Shown: positions 51,100 through 60,185 of the stretch, piece by piece
Layout of the letters: each line of letters starts with the position of its first letter
Numbering within the stretch: position 1 is the first letter of the stretch
Source of the DNA: DATMER01 sp035536935
GTDB taxonomy: Bacteria; Acidobacteriota; Thermoanaerobaculia; Multivoradales; UBA5704
Assembly (NCBI GenBank): GCA_035536935.1
Contig: DATLNC010000058.1
Location: forward strand, 24,546-88,545
Length of the DNA stretch: 64,000 nt
Direction: 5' to 3'
Made by a program: the position numbers and the translations under genes
Notes under the pieces: generated by a model
What the model was told of the DNA's origin: nothing
Database searches by the model: none
The model's input: the letters and a program-made list of their open reading frames with translations, nothing else

Positions 51100-51190
51100 C
51101 CCCCCGCTTCGGAGAAGAGGACGCCCCCACCCACATCGCAAGCACGTGCCATGGGGAGGGAGGAGGCGCCCTCTCCCGCGAAGCGGGGGG
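51100..51190. repeat. Inverted repeat between convergent genes
   Basis: CCCCCCGCTTCG and CGAAGCGGGGGG are perfect 12-nt complements separated by 67 nt. It sits immediately after the metallopeptidase stop and before the end of the convergent DUF2383 gene. It may act as a bidirectional transcription stop or be a dispersed element. Confidence 0.6.
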
Positions 51191-51205
51191 GGCAGGGGCT
51201 GGACG

Positions 51206-51649
51206 CTAGACGCGCGCCTTCAGCCCGTCGAGCGTCGTGATGTGCTCGCGCTGCTTGGGGATCATGCCGCGGATCAGCGCCTGGCAATCGGCCGGCAGGT
51301 CCTTGTCCTCGAGCGCGGCCTCGTAGTCCTTGAGACCATGCTCCTCACCCTCCTTGAGGGCCTTGAGCGCGGCGGCGTTGCCGAGGAGCTTCGCGGTGCC
51401 TTCGACGGCCTTCGCGAAGGCGCCCCAGGGGCCAGAATCCGAAGAGGGCTTGCCTCCGTGCTGCTCGACGTGGTGCCAGAGCGCGTCGGCCGCGTCGCGG
51501 TGGTCGCGCTGCATGGCGCGCAGTACCTCGATCCAGGGATCGTGCGGGTCGCCGCCCAGCTTTTCGATCGCCTGGCGGTAGGTCTCGATCGCGGACATCT
51601 CGCCGCGCAAGAGGCTGTTCAGGGTGTTCGTCTCGGTGCCAGTCGCCAT
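51206..51649 (-). CDS. DUF2383 (PA2169-like) four-helix bundle protein
   Basis: 147 residues. ETNTLNSLLRGEMSAIETYRQAIEKLGGDPHDPWIEVLRAMQRDH, with Glu and His regularly spaced in ferritin-like helices, is typical of this family. The pattern E-x6-Y and a later ExxH-like spacing (DHRDAADALWHHVEQHGGKP) could bind metal. Members are induced in stress and sporulation-like states; function is not established. Preceded by AAGGAGGAGAACC. Monocistronic. Confidence 0.85.
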   Translation of the reverse strand: MATGTETNTLNSLLRGEMSAIETYRQAIEKLGGDPHDPWIEVLRAMQRDHRDAADALWHHVEQHGGKPSSDSGPWGAFAKAVEGTAKLLGNAAALKALKEGEEHGLKDYEAALEDKDLPADCQALIRGMIPKQREHITTLDGLKARV

Positions 51650-51736
51650 ATGGTTCTCCTCCTTGCCGTTTGTGCCAGGGGGCGGTGCGGCTGCCCCGAG
51701 CTTTCTGCAAGGAGGTAGTGCAAGCGATGTGCCGGG

Positions 51737-53098
51737 CTACTCGGACGGGTCCGGCACCGTGGCCGTCTGCAGCACCGTGAGCCGCACCGTGTTCACCCTG
51801 TTCAGGTGGACCTCCATGACCTCGATGGCCATCGGGCCCACCTCCACCCGGTCGCCCACGGCGGGGTTGCGGCCCAGCTCGGAGAGGACCAGGCCGCCGA
51901 TGGTGTCCTCGTCGCGGTCGCTCAGCTCGAGGCCGAGCTCGTCTTCGAGATCCTCGATGAGCATCCCGCCGCTGACCTCGTAGACGCCGTCCTCCACCTT
52001 GAGCAGCTCGGCCTTGTCCACGTCGAACTCGTCGCTGATCTGGCCGACGATCTCCTCGATCACGTCCTCCAGGGTCACGACCCCCGAGACGCCGCCGTAC
52101 TCGTCGATCACCGCGGCCATGTGGAAGCGCTCGGTGCGCATGCGCTTGAGCAGGCGGTCGAGCTCCAGGGTCTCGGGCACGAAGGCGATCTCCCGCGCCA
52201 CTTCCTGGAGCGAGGTGAGGGGCCGCTCTCGCCGGAAGAGGTCCTTGATGTGGATGACGCCGATGACGTGGTCCAGGTCCCCCTCGCAGAGCGGGAACCG
52301 GGTGTGGCCGCTGCGCCGCGCGAGGCGCAGGTTTTCGGCGAGCGGCCCGGCCGTGGACAGGTAGACCACGTCCTGGCGCGGCAGCATGATCTGCCTCGCC
52401 ATCCGGTGGGAGAGCTCGAAGATGTTGTCCAGCAGCTCGCGCTTCTGGAGCGACATGTGGGTCGCATTGCTGGAAGACAGGAGCAGCCGCAGCTCCTCTT
52501 CGTCGTGTGCGATCTCCGACTCGCTCATCGGCGCGATTCCCACCAGCTTGAGCAGGGAGTTGGCCGTGTGGTTGAGCAGCCAGATCGCCGGGTAGGTGAT
52601 CTTGTAGAAGAGGAAGAGCGGCAGCGCCACCATCAGCGCCGTGCCCTCGGACTTGCGGATCGCGATCGACTTCGGGGCCAGCTCGCCCAGCACGATGTGC
52701 AGGATCGTGATGACCAGGAAGGAGACCGTCAGGGACACCGAGTGGAGGAGCGCCGGGTTGTCGGGGGCGAAGACCCGTACCACCGGCTCGATGATCCAGG
52801 CGAAGGCGGGCTCCCCGATCCAGCCCAGGGCCAGGCTGGCCAGGGTGATCCCGAGCTGGGTGGCCGACAAGTAGGCGTCCAGGTGGCGGATCATGTGCTT
52901 CGCCACGTCCGCCCGGCGGTTCCCCGCGGTTACATAGGGCTCGATCTGGGTCGGCCGAACCTTGACCAGTGCGAACTCCGCCGCCACGAAGAAGCCGTTC
53001 AGGAGGACCAGGAGGACGGCGAGGAACAGGCCCCATCCCGGGCTGACCAGGGGAGCGGCTCCGGGCACCGCGGCGAGGAGGAAGGGGCTCACGGACAC
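51737..53098 (-). CDS. CNNM/CorC (HlyC)-family transporter-associated protein
   Basis: 453 residues. N-terminal DUF21/CNNM membrane domain (LFLAVLLVLLNGFFVAAEFALVKVRPTQIE, LGITLASLALGWIGEPAF, LTVSFLVITILHIVLGELAPKSIAIRKSE), two CBS domains in the middle (MLPRQDVVYLSTAGPLAENL; FVPETLELDRLLKRMRTERFHMAAVIDEYGGVSGVVTLEDVIEEIVGQ), and a CorC_HlyC domain at the end. These proteins move or regulate Mg2+/Co2+. ATG at 53098. No partner gene adjacent. Confidence 0.93.
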   Translation of the reverse strand: MSVSPFLLAAVPGAAPLVSPGWGLFLAVLLVLLNGFFVAAEFALVKVRPTQIEPYVTAGNRRADVAKHMIRHLDAYLSATQLGITLASLALGWIGEPAFAWIIEPVVRVFAPDNPALLHSVSLTVSFLVITILHIVLGELAPKSIAIRKSEGTALMVALPLFLFYKITYPAIWLLNHTANSLLKLVGIAPMSESEIAHDEEELRLLLSSSNATHMSLQKRELLDNIFELSHRMARQIMLPRQDVVYLSTAGPLAENLRLARRSGHTRFPLCEGDLDHVIGVIHIKDLFRRERPLTSLQEVAREIAFVPETLELDRLLKRMRTERFHMAAVIDEYGGVSGVVTLEDVIEEIVGQISDEFDVDKAELLKVEDGVYEVSGGMLIEDLEDELGLELSDRDEDTIGGLVLSELGRNPAVGDRVEVGPMAIEVMEVHLNRVNTVRLTVLQTATVPDPSE

Positions 53099-53204
53099 GC
53101 CTCCCTCAGCCGGGGCCCATGCCGGAGATCATCGCTGGCGATGGAAGGGAACGGGGTACTCGGAGGGTCCTGACTCAAGGCGGCTCACATGTTAGCACAG
53201 CGGG

Positions 53205-55346
53205 TTAAAGGCCCTGAAAGCTGAAGAACACGGCTTCAGTCGTGTCGAGCTCGAGCTCGAATCGGTCGCCGTCAGGCAGGGGCTGGCCCGTGCGCTCGTT
53301 CACGACCCCTGTCACCGGCGCGGCGAGCTGCACCCGGACCGGAATCCGGGCCTCGATCAGGTCCTCGGCGGCAGATCCGCCGCTCGACGACGACCGCACG
53401 GAAGCGTTTTGCAGGATCAGGACCAGCGTCCGCCCGTCTTTGCTCCAGGCGACGGTTTCGAGCTTCGGCAGCCGGCCCGTGGCGGGGGACGTGACCCGGA
53501 TCCAGGGGACGATGCCTGCCTCCCCGAGGAAGGTCCGGCGGTGTTCGTCCGTGTCGGTCCCCTCCTGCCGGTACATCAGATAACGCTGGGGGGAGAGGTT
53601 CAGGTACACGGCCCGCCCCTTTCCCACCTGGCGCGCGGTCCCGGCCGGGAGCTTCCGCTCGCCGATTGCGAAGCCCTGGTGCAGTTTCGGGCTCACCGTT
53701 TCGAGCAGCTCCCGATAGCGTTGGTACTTGTAGCCCTTTTCCTGGTCGGTCTCCACCCAGAGCGTGCCGCCGAAGAAGTCCTTCCGGGTCTCGGTGCCGT
53801 CGTGGCGCACGCCGAACAGGTCGTCGAGCGCGCCGCGGGAGCGTCCGCGGCCATGCTGGTCGAAGAGACCGGCGGCGAAGTCGGCGATCACGGTGCCCCC
53901 GGCCGCGGCGAAGTCGGCGATGCGTCGGGCCTCGATGTCGGACAGGGCGTAGGAGGCCGGGAGGATCAGCACCTTGTATCGCTCCGGCACGCCGTGGAGC
54001 GCCACCTCGTCGTAGGCCAGGAAGTCGTAGTCCAGACCGGCGTCGTTGAGGAGCATCTCCCAGGCGCGGCGGACATTGTGGGAGGTGCCGAGCCGGTGGT
54101 CGTCGTTGCGGTTCGGCCACGAACGGCCGTGGGGCTCGGCGTCCAGCATCCAGGAGACCTGGATGCTGGGATGGGAGTAGTAGATGGCGATCCCGTCCTG
54201 GAGCCGGCGCGCGCCCGCCAGCTTTTTCCCCTGGACGGCACCCAGCTCGCGGAGGGTGAGACGGAAGCGCTCCAGCCAGGGCAGCGGCGTACCGTCGGGG
54301 AGGAACCAGCCCTCCACCCAGCCGACCATGCCCCGGTTGCCGTGGGCGAAGTGATACCAGGCCATCCAGACGTCGTTGCCCACGCCCTGGCTGTCGTTGT
54401 GGAAGTGGGTCGAGATCCGGGGGATCGTGGGGCTGAAGGAGCGCAGGATCTCGGGTGCGGAGCCGACGTCGTAGGCCTCCACGTACTGGACCTTCTTCGC
54501 GAGCTTGGCCCAGTCGTAGCCGCCCCAGAGATTGGGGGCCTGGCCGCCGACGAAGCCGCAGGGCGTCGAGGGGTCCTCGCGGTTGCAGCGCTCCACGAGC
54601 CGGCCCACGAAGTCCGCCCAGACCGAGTCGTTGTAGGTCATGCGGTCGAGGAAGGGGGAGAGGTCGATCTCGCCGAGCGGCCCGTCCAGCTCCCCCCGCA
54701 CCTCGTCCGGTCCCACGTACCTGGCTTCCGGGGGCCGGCCGCCGTAGTAGGTCCGCAGCCAGCGCTCGTAGGCCCCGTCGTCCGCGTTGAGGCGCCAGGG
54801 GATCGGCCGGATGAACGAGCCGGTGGAGATCTCGTCGTCCAGCGCGTAGGCCATGCGCAGGGGGCTGCGCCGGATCCGGGCGAGATTGCTCGCGATCGTG
54901 GAGCCGAGCTCGCGCTCCAACTCGGGGGTGATGGGATGGGGGCGGACGGCCCGTGGGTCGCGCAGCTCGCCCTTGAGTTCGGCAGGCAGGAGGAAGAGAG
55001 CGCCCTTGCCCGCGGTGTGATCGTTGTAGAAGCGCAGATTCCAGCGCTCCAGCCAGTCCAGCGGGCCCGCGCCGTGATCCATGACCCCGCCGTTGATGCC
55101 GTATTGCCGGCAGAATTCGCCGCCGGGCTGGCCGGTCCCGATGTGCCAGCGGTAGCGCCAGGGCATGTAGAGCCAGGTATCCCAGCGCCCCTGGGTGGCG
55201 TCTTGGCGGACACGGCGAAACTCGGGAGCCTGGCGGATGTAGGCCAGATAAGCATCCTCCGGCTCAACGAGACGGGATGCCTCCCCGCGACAGGACAGGG
55301 AGATCAGCAGAGGAACGAAGAGCCAGGTCCGCTTCAACCTCACCAA
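53205..55346 (-). CDS. Lipoprotein with glycoside-hydrolase-like (GH42/beta-galactosidase) architecture
   Basis: 713 residues. N-terminal signal ending in LLISLSC suggests a lipoprotein. The large first part contains TIM-barrel-like segments (MAYALDDEISTGSF, RMTYNDSVWADFVGRL, GFVGGQAPNLWGGYDW, NRGMVGWVEGWFLPDG); the second (about 420-560) resembles the amidotransferase-like trimerisation domain of beta-galactosidases (LHGVPERYKVLILPASYALSDIEARRIADFAAAGGTVIADF). The putative acid/base Glu cannot be placed with certainty. The start is TTG 55346 or GTG 55343. It shares strand and a short gap with the lyase-like gene upstream. Confidence 0.65.
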   Translation of the reverse strand: MVRLKRTWLFVPLLISLSCRGEASRLVEPEDAYLAYIRQAPEFRRVRQDATQGRWDTWLYMPWRYRWHIGTGQPGGEFCRQYGINGGVMDHGAGPLDWLERWNLRFYNDHTAGKGALFLLPAELKGELRDPRAVRPHPITPELERELGSTIASNLARIRRSPLRMAYALDDEISTGSFIRPIPWRLNADDGAYERWLRTYYGGRPPEARYVGPDEVRGELDGPLGEIDLSPFLDRMTYNDSVWADFVGRLVERCNREDPSTPCGFVGGQAPNLWGGYDWAKLAKKVQYVEAYDVGSAPEILRSFSPTIPRISTHFHNDSQGVGNDVWMAWYHFAHGNRGMVGWVEGWFLPDGTPLPWLERFRLTLRELGAVQGKKLAGARRLQDGIAIYYSHPSIQVSWMLDAEPHGRSWPNRNDDHRLGTSHNVRRAWEMLLNDAGLDYDFLAYDEVALHGVPERYKVLILPASYALSDIEARRIADFAAAGGTVIADFAAGLFDQHGRGRSRGALDDLFGVRHDGTETRKDFFGGTLWVETDQEKGYKYQRYRELLETVSPKLHQGFAIGERKLPAGTARQVGKGRAVYLNLSPQRYLMYRQEGTDTDEHRRTFLGEAGIVPWIRVTSPATGRLPKLETVAWSKDGRTLVLILQNASVRSSSSGGSAAEDLIEARIPVRVQLAAPVTGVVNERTGQPLPDGDRFELELDTTEAVFFSFQGL

Positions 55347-55426
55347 GCTCGTGCAAGATGGTTGCCGTACGGGAGGGGCTGCCGGGTAGCTATGCCTACC
55401 CAGGCCACAGACGGGTGGATCAGCAA

Positions 55427-55448
55427 GGGGCCGGCGGATGCCGGCCCC
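55427..55448 (-). terminator. Terminator after the FN3-containing protein
   Basis: On the minus strand GGGGCCGGC and GCCGGCCCC form a perfect 9-bp stem with a 4-nt loop, 10 nt after the stop of the 1078-residue protein. Only a short TT follows, so termination may be partial and allow some read-through into the next gene. Confidence 0.55.
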
Positions 55449-55457
55449 TCTTCGGGG

Positions 55458-58400
55458 TTACTTGGGTGTGATGGCTACCGCGTTGTTGCTGTAAGCCGAG
55501 TAGGTGCTACCGGAGGAGGCCCGGACCCGGAACGTGTACGCCGTGCCCGGCGTCAGCCCGGTGATCTTGACCATGGTGATATTCGCGCCCGTCATCTTGA
55601 ACTGCTTGAACACCCCATCGCTGATCTTCTCGATCAGGAAGTTCACCTCGCTGGTCGAGTTGTCCTTCCAGGTGAGCCGGATCTCGGTGGTGGAATCGGC
55701 GACGGCCACCAACTCGCTGGGAGCCTGAAGACCAGGAGCAGGGGTGGCGGGTATCGTGATGGTGGCCAGGTTGCTGTACGCGGAGCTTCCGTAAGCGTTC
55801 GCCGCCCTGACGCGGAAGGTGTAGGCGGTGCCGGCGAGGAGGCCGGTGATCTGGGCGGTCGTGGCGTTGGCAGCCGTGACCTGGATCTGCTGGAACGAGC
55901 CGTTGATGCTCTGCTCGACGCGGAAGGAGTCCTCGTTGCCCGAGTTGTCGCTCCAGGTGAGTTGGACCGTGCCCTGCGAGACCGCCTGGGCCTGGAGGTT
56001 GCCCGGCGCGGCCGGGGCGGTTCCCGGAGGGGGCGTCGTACCCTGACCCTGGTTGGTAATGCGGGCGACCGCGGCGTGCAGGCGCCCCAGGAGCTGGCCA
56101 TGAACCTTGCACAGGGGAGCTCCCTCTCCGGCCGCGGCCCCGAGGGCGACCTGCACCATCTCCTCGCCCTTGGCGCGCAGCGCGGCATCGCCGCTGAGCT
56201 CTCCCATGCGCAGGAAGAGAGCCATGACGCTCACTTTCTCCGGCGTGTAGATCGGCCGGTCGTTCGGCGCCGTGCTGACCAGGGTGCCGCCGACCCGTGC
56301 GCCGGAGTAGGCGTACTCGATGTTCCGCGGCCAGTCCCCGGAGGGGGTGCCGTCGCCCATGACCGTGGGCTCGATGTCCTTGAGGGTACGGGCGACGGCG
56401 GTCAGGACCTGGCTCGGGCGCACGGCCGGATTCCCCAGCGCGGCGTCGTTCGTGTCCCGGAGAAGGTGGTAGAGATTGTTCGTGTCGTAGAACCCCTGGA
56501 TCCACACGGGTCCGGCGATGTAGGTGCCGGCCGTGACCGCCCGCTCGCCGAGGAAGCCGTAAGAGACGCCGTTGCGGCGCGCCTCCACATAGAACTGCGT
56601 CACGGCACGGGCCAGGGAAGAGCGGTAGTCCTCCAGGAAGCTGCCGTCTTCGCTCGCGAGGCCGATGAAGCGGAAGGCGTTGATCCACTCCGATGCTACG
56701 CGGCCGGTGAACTCGGACGTCGCGGACACGCGGTCCGCGTCGCAGGCCGGGCCGCCGGGGCCGGTGAGGGGCTCGCTGACGGGCTTGGCGCCGCGCGTGT
56801 CGCACTGCATGCGCCGCATGTTCTCGCCGCCGCGCCGCAGGGTCTCCACTACGGTCGAGTCGCCGGTCAGCCAGTAGTAGAGGTAGAGGTTCTCCCAGTA
56901 AGCGTGGGAGCTGTTGAAGTCGGCCCGATAGCCGCCGTAGCCAGCCGGCGCCTGGCCACAGTAGAACCACTTCTCGGCCGGGCCGCAGCGCATGACCTGG
57001 GTGTGGAGCATGCGGAGGGCGGCCGGCACGGAGATCTCGTCCAGCCACTCGACCTCGCCCGAGCGCATGGCCCAGATCGGCGCTGTCGAGGAGGTGCTGT
57101 GATAGTCCGTCCAGGTCGTGCACCAGAACTTGTCGTCCCAGGTCTCCGTCGGAGTCGGGTCGGTGGTGCCGATGCAGTCGATCTCCCCAGGGGAGCGGTC
57201 CTGGCCCCAGTAGCGGGGGAAGAGGCCGAACGTCGTCAGGCCGGAGAGCCCCAGCAGGTCGGTCTGCACCAGGGTGCGCTCGAGGATCGACGGTACCACT
57301 GTGTCGTAGGACGCTACCGCCGCAGGCAGGGGGCCGACCGGGATCTCGTCCACGGCATCCGTGGCCGCGAACCAGGCGGCGGAAGGCCAGGCGCGCAGCG
57401 GCCGGTTGAGCGGCGCCCAGACCACCCGGTCGAGCTGTGAGCGCGTCGGGTTGGGAGGCAGGGCCGAGACCGCGAGCTCCGCGAACATCCCCTGGTGATG
57501 GGCGAGCCAGACGCTGCCGTCGGCCACATCCACGGCCAGGCTGCCGTCTGCCAGGCGGCGCAGAGCCTGCGGCTCGTAGCGGTGCATGCGCGACAGGCCG
57601 ATCGCCACCGCGCCGGAGGGGCCGCTCGCGGCGAGCATGCCGCCGTCGGCCTCGCTGCCAGTGGAGGCAGCACTGGCCACGCCGAGACGGAAGCTGTGCG
57701 GCGCCGTGCGGCTGGCGCGCAGGAGCTGGCGGACTTCGGCCGTCTGGCCGGTGCCGACGTTGCCTGTCAAGGCGGCGGTATCGAAGTCGCCGACGGCGGT
57801 GATCGCGACGGGCGCGGCGGATGTACCTCCCAGGGAGACGGCGAGCGTGTCCCGCACCTGCTCGATGCGCACGCCGTTCGGCGTCCCCGCGGTGGTCTTC
57901 GTGCAGCCGTTGCAACCGGGGTTGAGGTTCCCCTCCCACTGCGTCACGTGGCGGACCACGGCGGTGGGGGAGCCGGCGGTGAACACGTAGCGGCGGACCG
58001 AGCCGATCTGCCCGTTGCCCACCGGGGCCAGATCGTAGGCGCCGTGCACCACGACCACGGCCGCGAGCGGTCCGGAGTGCTCGATGCGGACCTTGCGCGT
58101 CGTGGAGTGGCCAGCCGAGCCGCCGCTGGCGCGGATCGTCATGGCACTGCCGCCGATCAGGCGCGTGCCGTTGTCGAGCAGGACCTCGTCGAACAGCGCT
58201 CCGGGATTGGCGCCGAGGCGGAAGACGGCCGCGCCGGTGTCGACGGTGATCAGGTCGCCCGCTTGCGTGAGCCGCAAGGGCCGGACCGGCGCCGGGTTTA
58301 CCACCGAGCCGTTGGTGACCACCCTGAAGGTAGTGCTCCCGTTGGCCGAAACCGAAGCCGGGAAGGTCACCAGGATCCACTGGATGGGGGCCGTGGTGTC

Positions 58401-58694
58401 GGCCAGCGGCGCGTTCCAGCGGGCTGTGATCTGGAAGTCGGCGGGGACGGGCTTTCCGGCGGCGTCGACGACCGCGAACGAGCCGGTGCCGCGCAGGTTC
58501 AGAAGGCGTGGGATCGGTACGCCCGAGCGGATGACTTCGCCGCTGCGGGCGATGCCGGCAGTTTCGCGGACGGTGAGTATGAGCTGCGTTGGAATGGGGA
58601 CGGAGTAGGTTGCAGAGGCGGGCCGCAGAGGGCCTGTGAGCGCGAGCACGGCGAGGAGAAGGGTACGGAACGAACGCGGTACTGCGATACTCAT
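55458..58694 (-). CDS. Large secreted protein with PcRGLX/YetA-like N-terminus and two FN3 domains
   Basis: 1078 residues from ATG 58694 (GTG 58700 also possible). Signal peptide TLLLAVLALTGPLRPASA. The early part, RETAGIARSGEVIRSGVPIPRLLNLRGTGSFAVVDAAGKPVPADFQITARW, resembles the RIFT-barrel of exo-rhamnogalacturonan-lyase/YetA-like proteins; the middle (about 520-860) looks alpha-helical, toroid-like. Two fibronectin type III domains follow near 890-980 and 990-1078 (PGNLQAQAVSQGTVQLTWSDNSGNE; PSELVAVADSTTEIRLTWKDNSTSE). It probably binds or degrades plant-type polysaccharide outside the cell. Confidence 0.7.
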   Translation of the reverse strand: MSIAVPRSFRTLLLAVLALTGPLRPASATYSVPIPTQLILTVRETAGIARSGEVIRSGVPIPRLLNLRGTGSFAVVDAAGKPVPADFQITARWNAPLADTTAPIQWILVTFPASVSANGSTTFRVVTNGSVVNPAPVRPLRLTQAGDLITVDTGAAVFRLGANPGALFDEVLLDNGTRLIGGSAMTIRASGGSAGHSTTRKVRIEHSGPLAAVVVVHGAYDLAPVGNGQIGSVRRYVFTAGSPTAVVRHVTQWEGNLNPGCNGCTKTTAGTPNGVRIEQVRDTLAVSLGGTSAAPVAITAVGDFDTAALTGNVGTGQTAEVRQLLRASRTAPHSFRLGVASAASTGSEADGGMLAASGPSGAVAIGLSRMHRYEPQALRRLADGSLAVDVADGSVWLAHHQGMFAELAVSALPPNPTRSQLDRVVWAPLNRPLRAWPSAAWFAATDAVDEIPVGPLPAAVASYDTVVPSILERTLVQTDLLGLSGLTTFGLFPRYWGQDRSPGEIDCIGTTDPTPTETWDDKFWCTTWTDYHSTSSTAPIWAMRSGEVEWLDEISVPAALRMLHTQVMRCGPAEKWFYCGQAPAGYGGYRADFNSSHAYWENLYLYYWLTGDSTVVETLRRGGENMRRMQCDTRGAKPVSEPLTGPGGPACDADRVSATSEFTGRVASEWINAFRFIGLASEDGSFLEDYRSSLARAVTQFYVEARRNGVSYGFLGERAVTAGTYIAGPVWIQGFYDTNNLYHLLRDTNDAALGNPAVRPSQVLTAVARTLKDIEPTVMGDGTPSGDWPRNIEYAYSGARVGGTLVSTAPNDRPIYTPEKVSVMALFLRMGELSGDAALRAKGEEMVQVALGAAAGEGAPLCKVHGQLLGRLHAAVARITNQGQGTTPPPGTAPAAPGNLQAQAVSQGTVQLTWSDNSGNEDSFRVEQSINGSFQQIQVTAANATTAQITGLLAGTAYTFRVRAANAYGSSAYSNLATITIPATPAPGLQAPSELVAVADSTTEIRLTWKDNSTSEVNFLIEKISDGVFKQFKMTGANITMVKITGLTPGTAYTFRVRASSGSTYSAYSNNAVAITPK

Positions 58695-59105
58695 GTGCAC
58701 AGACCCCTATATGGGTTACGGTCCACCACCACCCGCCCTCCCAGGTTGTTGTTGACCACATCGGGTCCAGGTGTGGACTTCCTTCCCGGTGTGGAGACGC
58801 ACCGGTTCCGATACACCGGGCGTCGGGCTGCAACGACTCACTAAACTGCTTTGGATCTCGTGAAGGGACCTTAACAGGGAAGAACTGACAATGTCAATCG
58901 ATTTGTTGGGAGTATTTTCCAATACCGCTTTCGGTTTAAATCATTGGATTGCCAATCTGCCTCTCACATGAGGGGCGAACCCGTGCCAATGAAGTTAGCT
59001 AAATCAAAGGTTTATGCCGATTTCCAATCAGAGTGCTCACAACGGGTGCAGATTGCTGCCCCTTCGGTGGGCAAACTCAATGATCAATTCTCCGGCGAGC
59101 CGTTT
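58695..59105. other. Gene-free, partly AT-rich stretch
   Basis: No coding region is supported. It contains the upstream region of the FN3 protein: a minus-strand TTGACA at 58893-58898, with a weak TTAAGG 17 nt on, is the best promoter candidate. The part 58880-59060 is notably AT-richer than its surroundings. Nothing recognisable as riboswitch or RNA gene. Confidence 0.4.
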
Positions 59106-59425
59106 TTACATTGTGTTCCGGAGGATCTCGACCACGTCGGGCAGCTTCTCGAGACCTTCGGGGCAGCAGAGCCGGCGCACCGGGACCTTGCGGACGAGGC
59201 GGGCGAAAAGGTCGAGCTGCCTGGGCTGGAGCCCCGCGGCCTCGACCAGGTAGGGCGAGAAGGAGTGACGGACCAGCTCGAGCGGGAGGATCTCCGGCGG
59301 CCCGGGCCGGCGTTCGACTACGTACAGGGCGGTCAGGGGTCGTGAAGGAGCCCCTGGCAGCAGAGGCCGCAAGCCCGGCAGAGCCGGGAGCCGTCGACCG
59401 GCTCGTCCCCCTGCCCAGGAGTCAT
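59106..59425 (-). pseudogene. YkgJ-like cysteine-cluster gene with frameshift
   Basis: The ATG at 59425 overlaps the B2-type gene stop (ATGA) and encodes LCRACGLCCQGLLHD, the CxxCxxCC opening of YkgJ-type metal-binding proteins, but stops at TGA 59333 after 30 residues. A second frame overlapping this carries on as LTALYVVERRPGPPEILPLELVRHSFSPYLVE to the stop at 59106. Reading them together needs one frameshift near 59336. The usual later Cys motif of YkgJ is not seen, so the protein is also shortened. Confidence 0.45.
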
Positions 59426-59859
59426 GAAGCGCTCCGACCCGCGGCGAGCCGCTGGAAGCGATGCTCGACGTCCGCCGGCTCTCCCACGGGATTGCCGGCC
59501 TGCTCGACCCAGGCGTGGGCGCGCAGCTCGCCGGCTTCCCAGCGCACGCCGATGCGCAGGTCGGCCTCCATACCGTACCTGCGCAGCAGCGCCTGCAGCG
59601 TCAGCGAGCGCGGCAGGCAGGTCATCGGGCGGAGGTGGTGGCGGCCGGCGATGCCAACCAGGCAGGCAAGGCGCTCGGCCGAGATCTCTCTCCTCGACCG
59701 GCCGCCCGGGAGGCCCAGGAAGCGCAGGAGAGCCCCGACCCGTGGGACGGGCAAGACCCGGAGTGCGAGATCCGTCAACAGGAGGTACGCCCACGCGAGG
59801 GCGAGGCTTCTGCGTTCTTCCCAGCACAGGCGGCGCAAGGCTTGCAGCTCAGCTCTCAT
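59422..59859 (-). CDS. Lasso-peptide B2-type transglutaminase-like protease
   Basis: 145 residues of the family called lasso peptide biosynthesis B2 protein. The catalytic Cys is in TCLPRSLTLQALLRRYGMEADLRIGV and the His in RAHAWVEQAGNPVGE; the N-terminal half is hydrophobic and helical (LALAWAYLLLTDLALRVLPV). B2 proteins cleave the leader from RiPP precursors with the help of the PqqD-like B1 protein, which is encoded just upstream and overlaps it by 11 nt. No lasso cyclase gene lies in the window, so a true lasso peptide is not assured. Confidence 0.85.
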   Translation of the reverse strand: MRAELQALRRLCWEERRSLALAWAYLLLTDLALRVLPVPRVGALLRFLGLPGGRSRREISAERLACLVGIAGRHHLRPMTCLPRSLTLQALLRRYGMEADLRIGVRWEAGELRAHAWVEQAGNPVGEPADVEHRFQRLAAGRSAS

Positions 59860-60133
59860 GGACCTGCAACAGCCTCTGGGCGCTCAGGGTGTCCACGAAG
59901 CTCAGCAGCTCTTTCCGGAGGCGTTCTTCATTGACATCGTACTCGACCAGCAGGGCACAGAGGGCCTCCTCCATGGAGCCGTGCTCCTGGAGGAGGAGCC
60001 ACATCCGGGTACCCGTCTCGTTCAAGCCGAAGTAGCGGCCACTTTCGAGCTCGAGCACGACCGCCTCTCCGTCCAGATCGCGGAACATCACTCCCGGAGG
60101 AACGGTCACTCGCGTGTACAGCATCGTCGTCAT
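59849..60133 (-). CDS. PqqD-like RiPP recognition element (lasso B1 type)
   Basis: 94 residues. TVPPGVMFRDLDGEAVVLELESGRYFGLNETGTRMWLLLQEHGSMEEALCALLVEYDVNEERLRKELLSFVDTL is a standard PqqD fold: three strands, then helices of the winged-helix-like part. It binds precursor leaders and hands them to the enzyme. It overlaps the B2 gene by 11 nt. A TACAAT (complement, 60163-60168) is a possible separate -10 between it and the small peptide gene. Confidence 0.88.
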   Translation of the reverse strand: MTTMLYTRVTVPPGVMFRDLDGEAVVLELESGRYFGLNETGTRMWLLLQEHGSMEEALCALLVEYDVNEERLRKELLSFVDTLSAQRLLQVHES

Positions 60134-60185
60134 TCCCTGAAGATCTTACCTGACGCCCCCCTATTGTACGGCCTCATTGCAGGGA

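Noticed and set aside
55347..55426. Riboswitch upstream of the GH42-like gene
   Set aside because: A GGGTAG-N6-CTACCC hairpin exists, but no known aptamer consensus (for example c-di-GMP) could be matched.
58944..59345. Plus-strand gene of 133 codons
   Set aside because: It spans an AT-rich non-coding stretch and then runs antisense to the cassette; no start signal and no sequence features of a protein.
59422..60133. Complete lasso peptide cluster
   Set aside because: B1- and B2-type genes are present, but no asparagine-synthetase-like cyclase and no typical precursor; called a B1/B2 cassette only.
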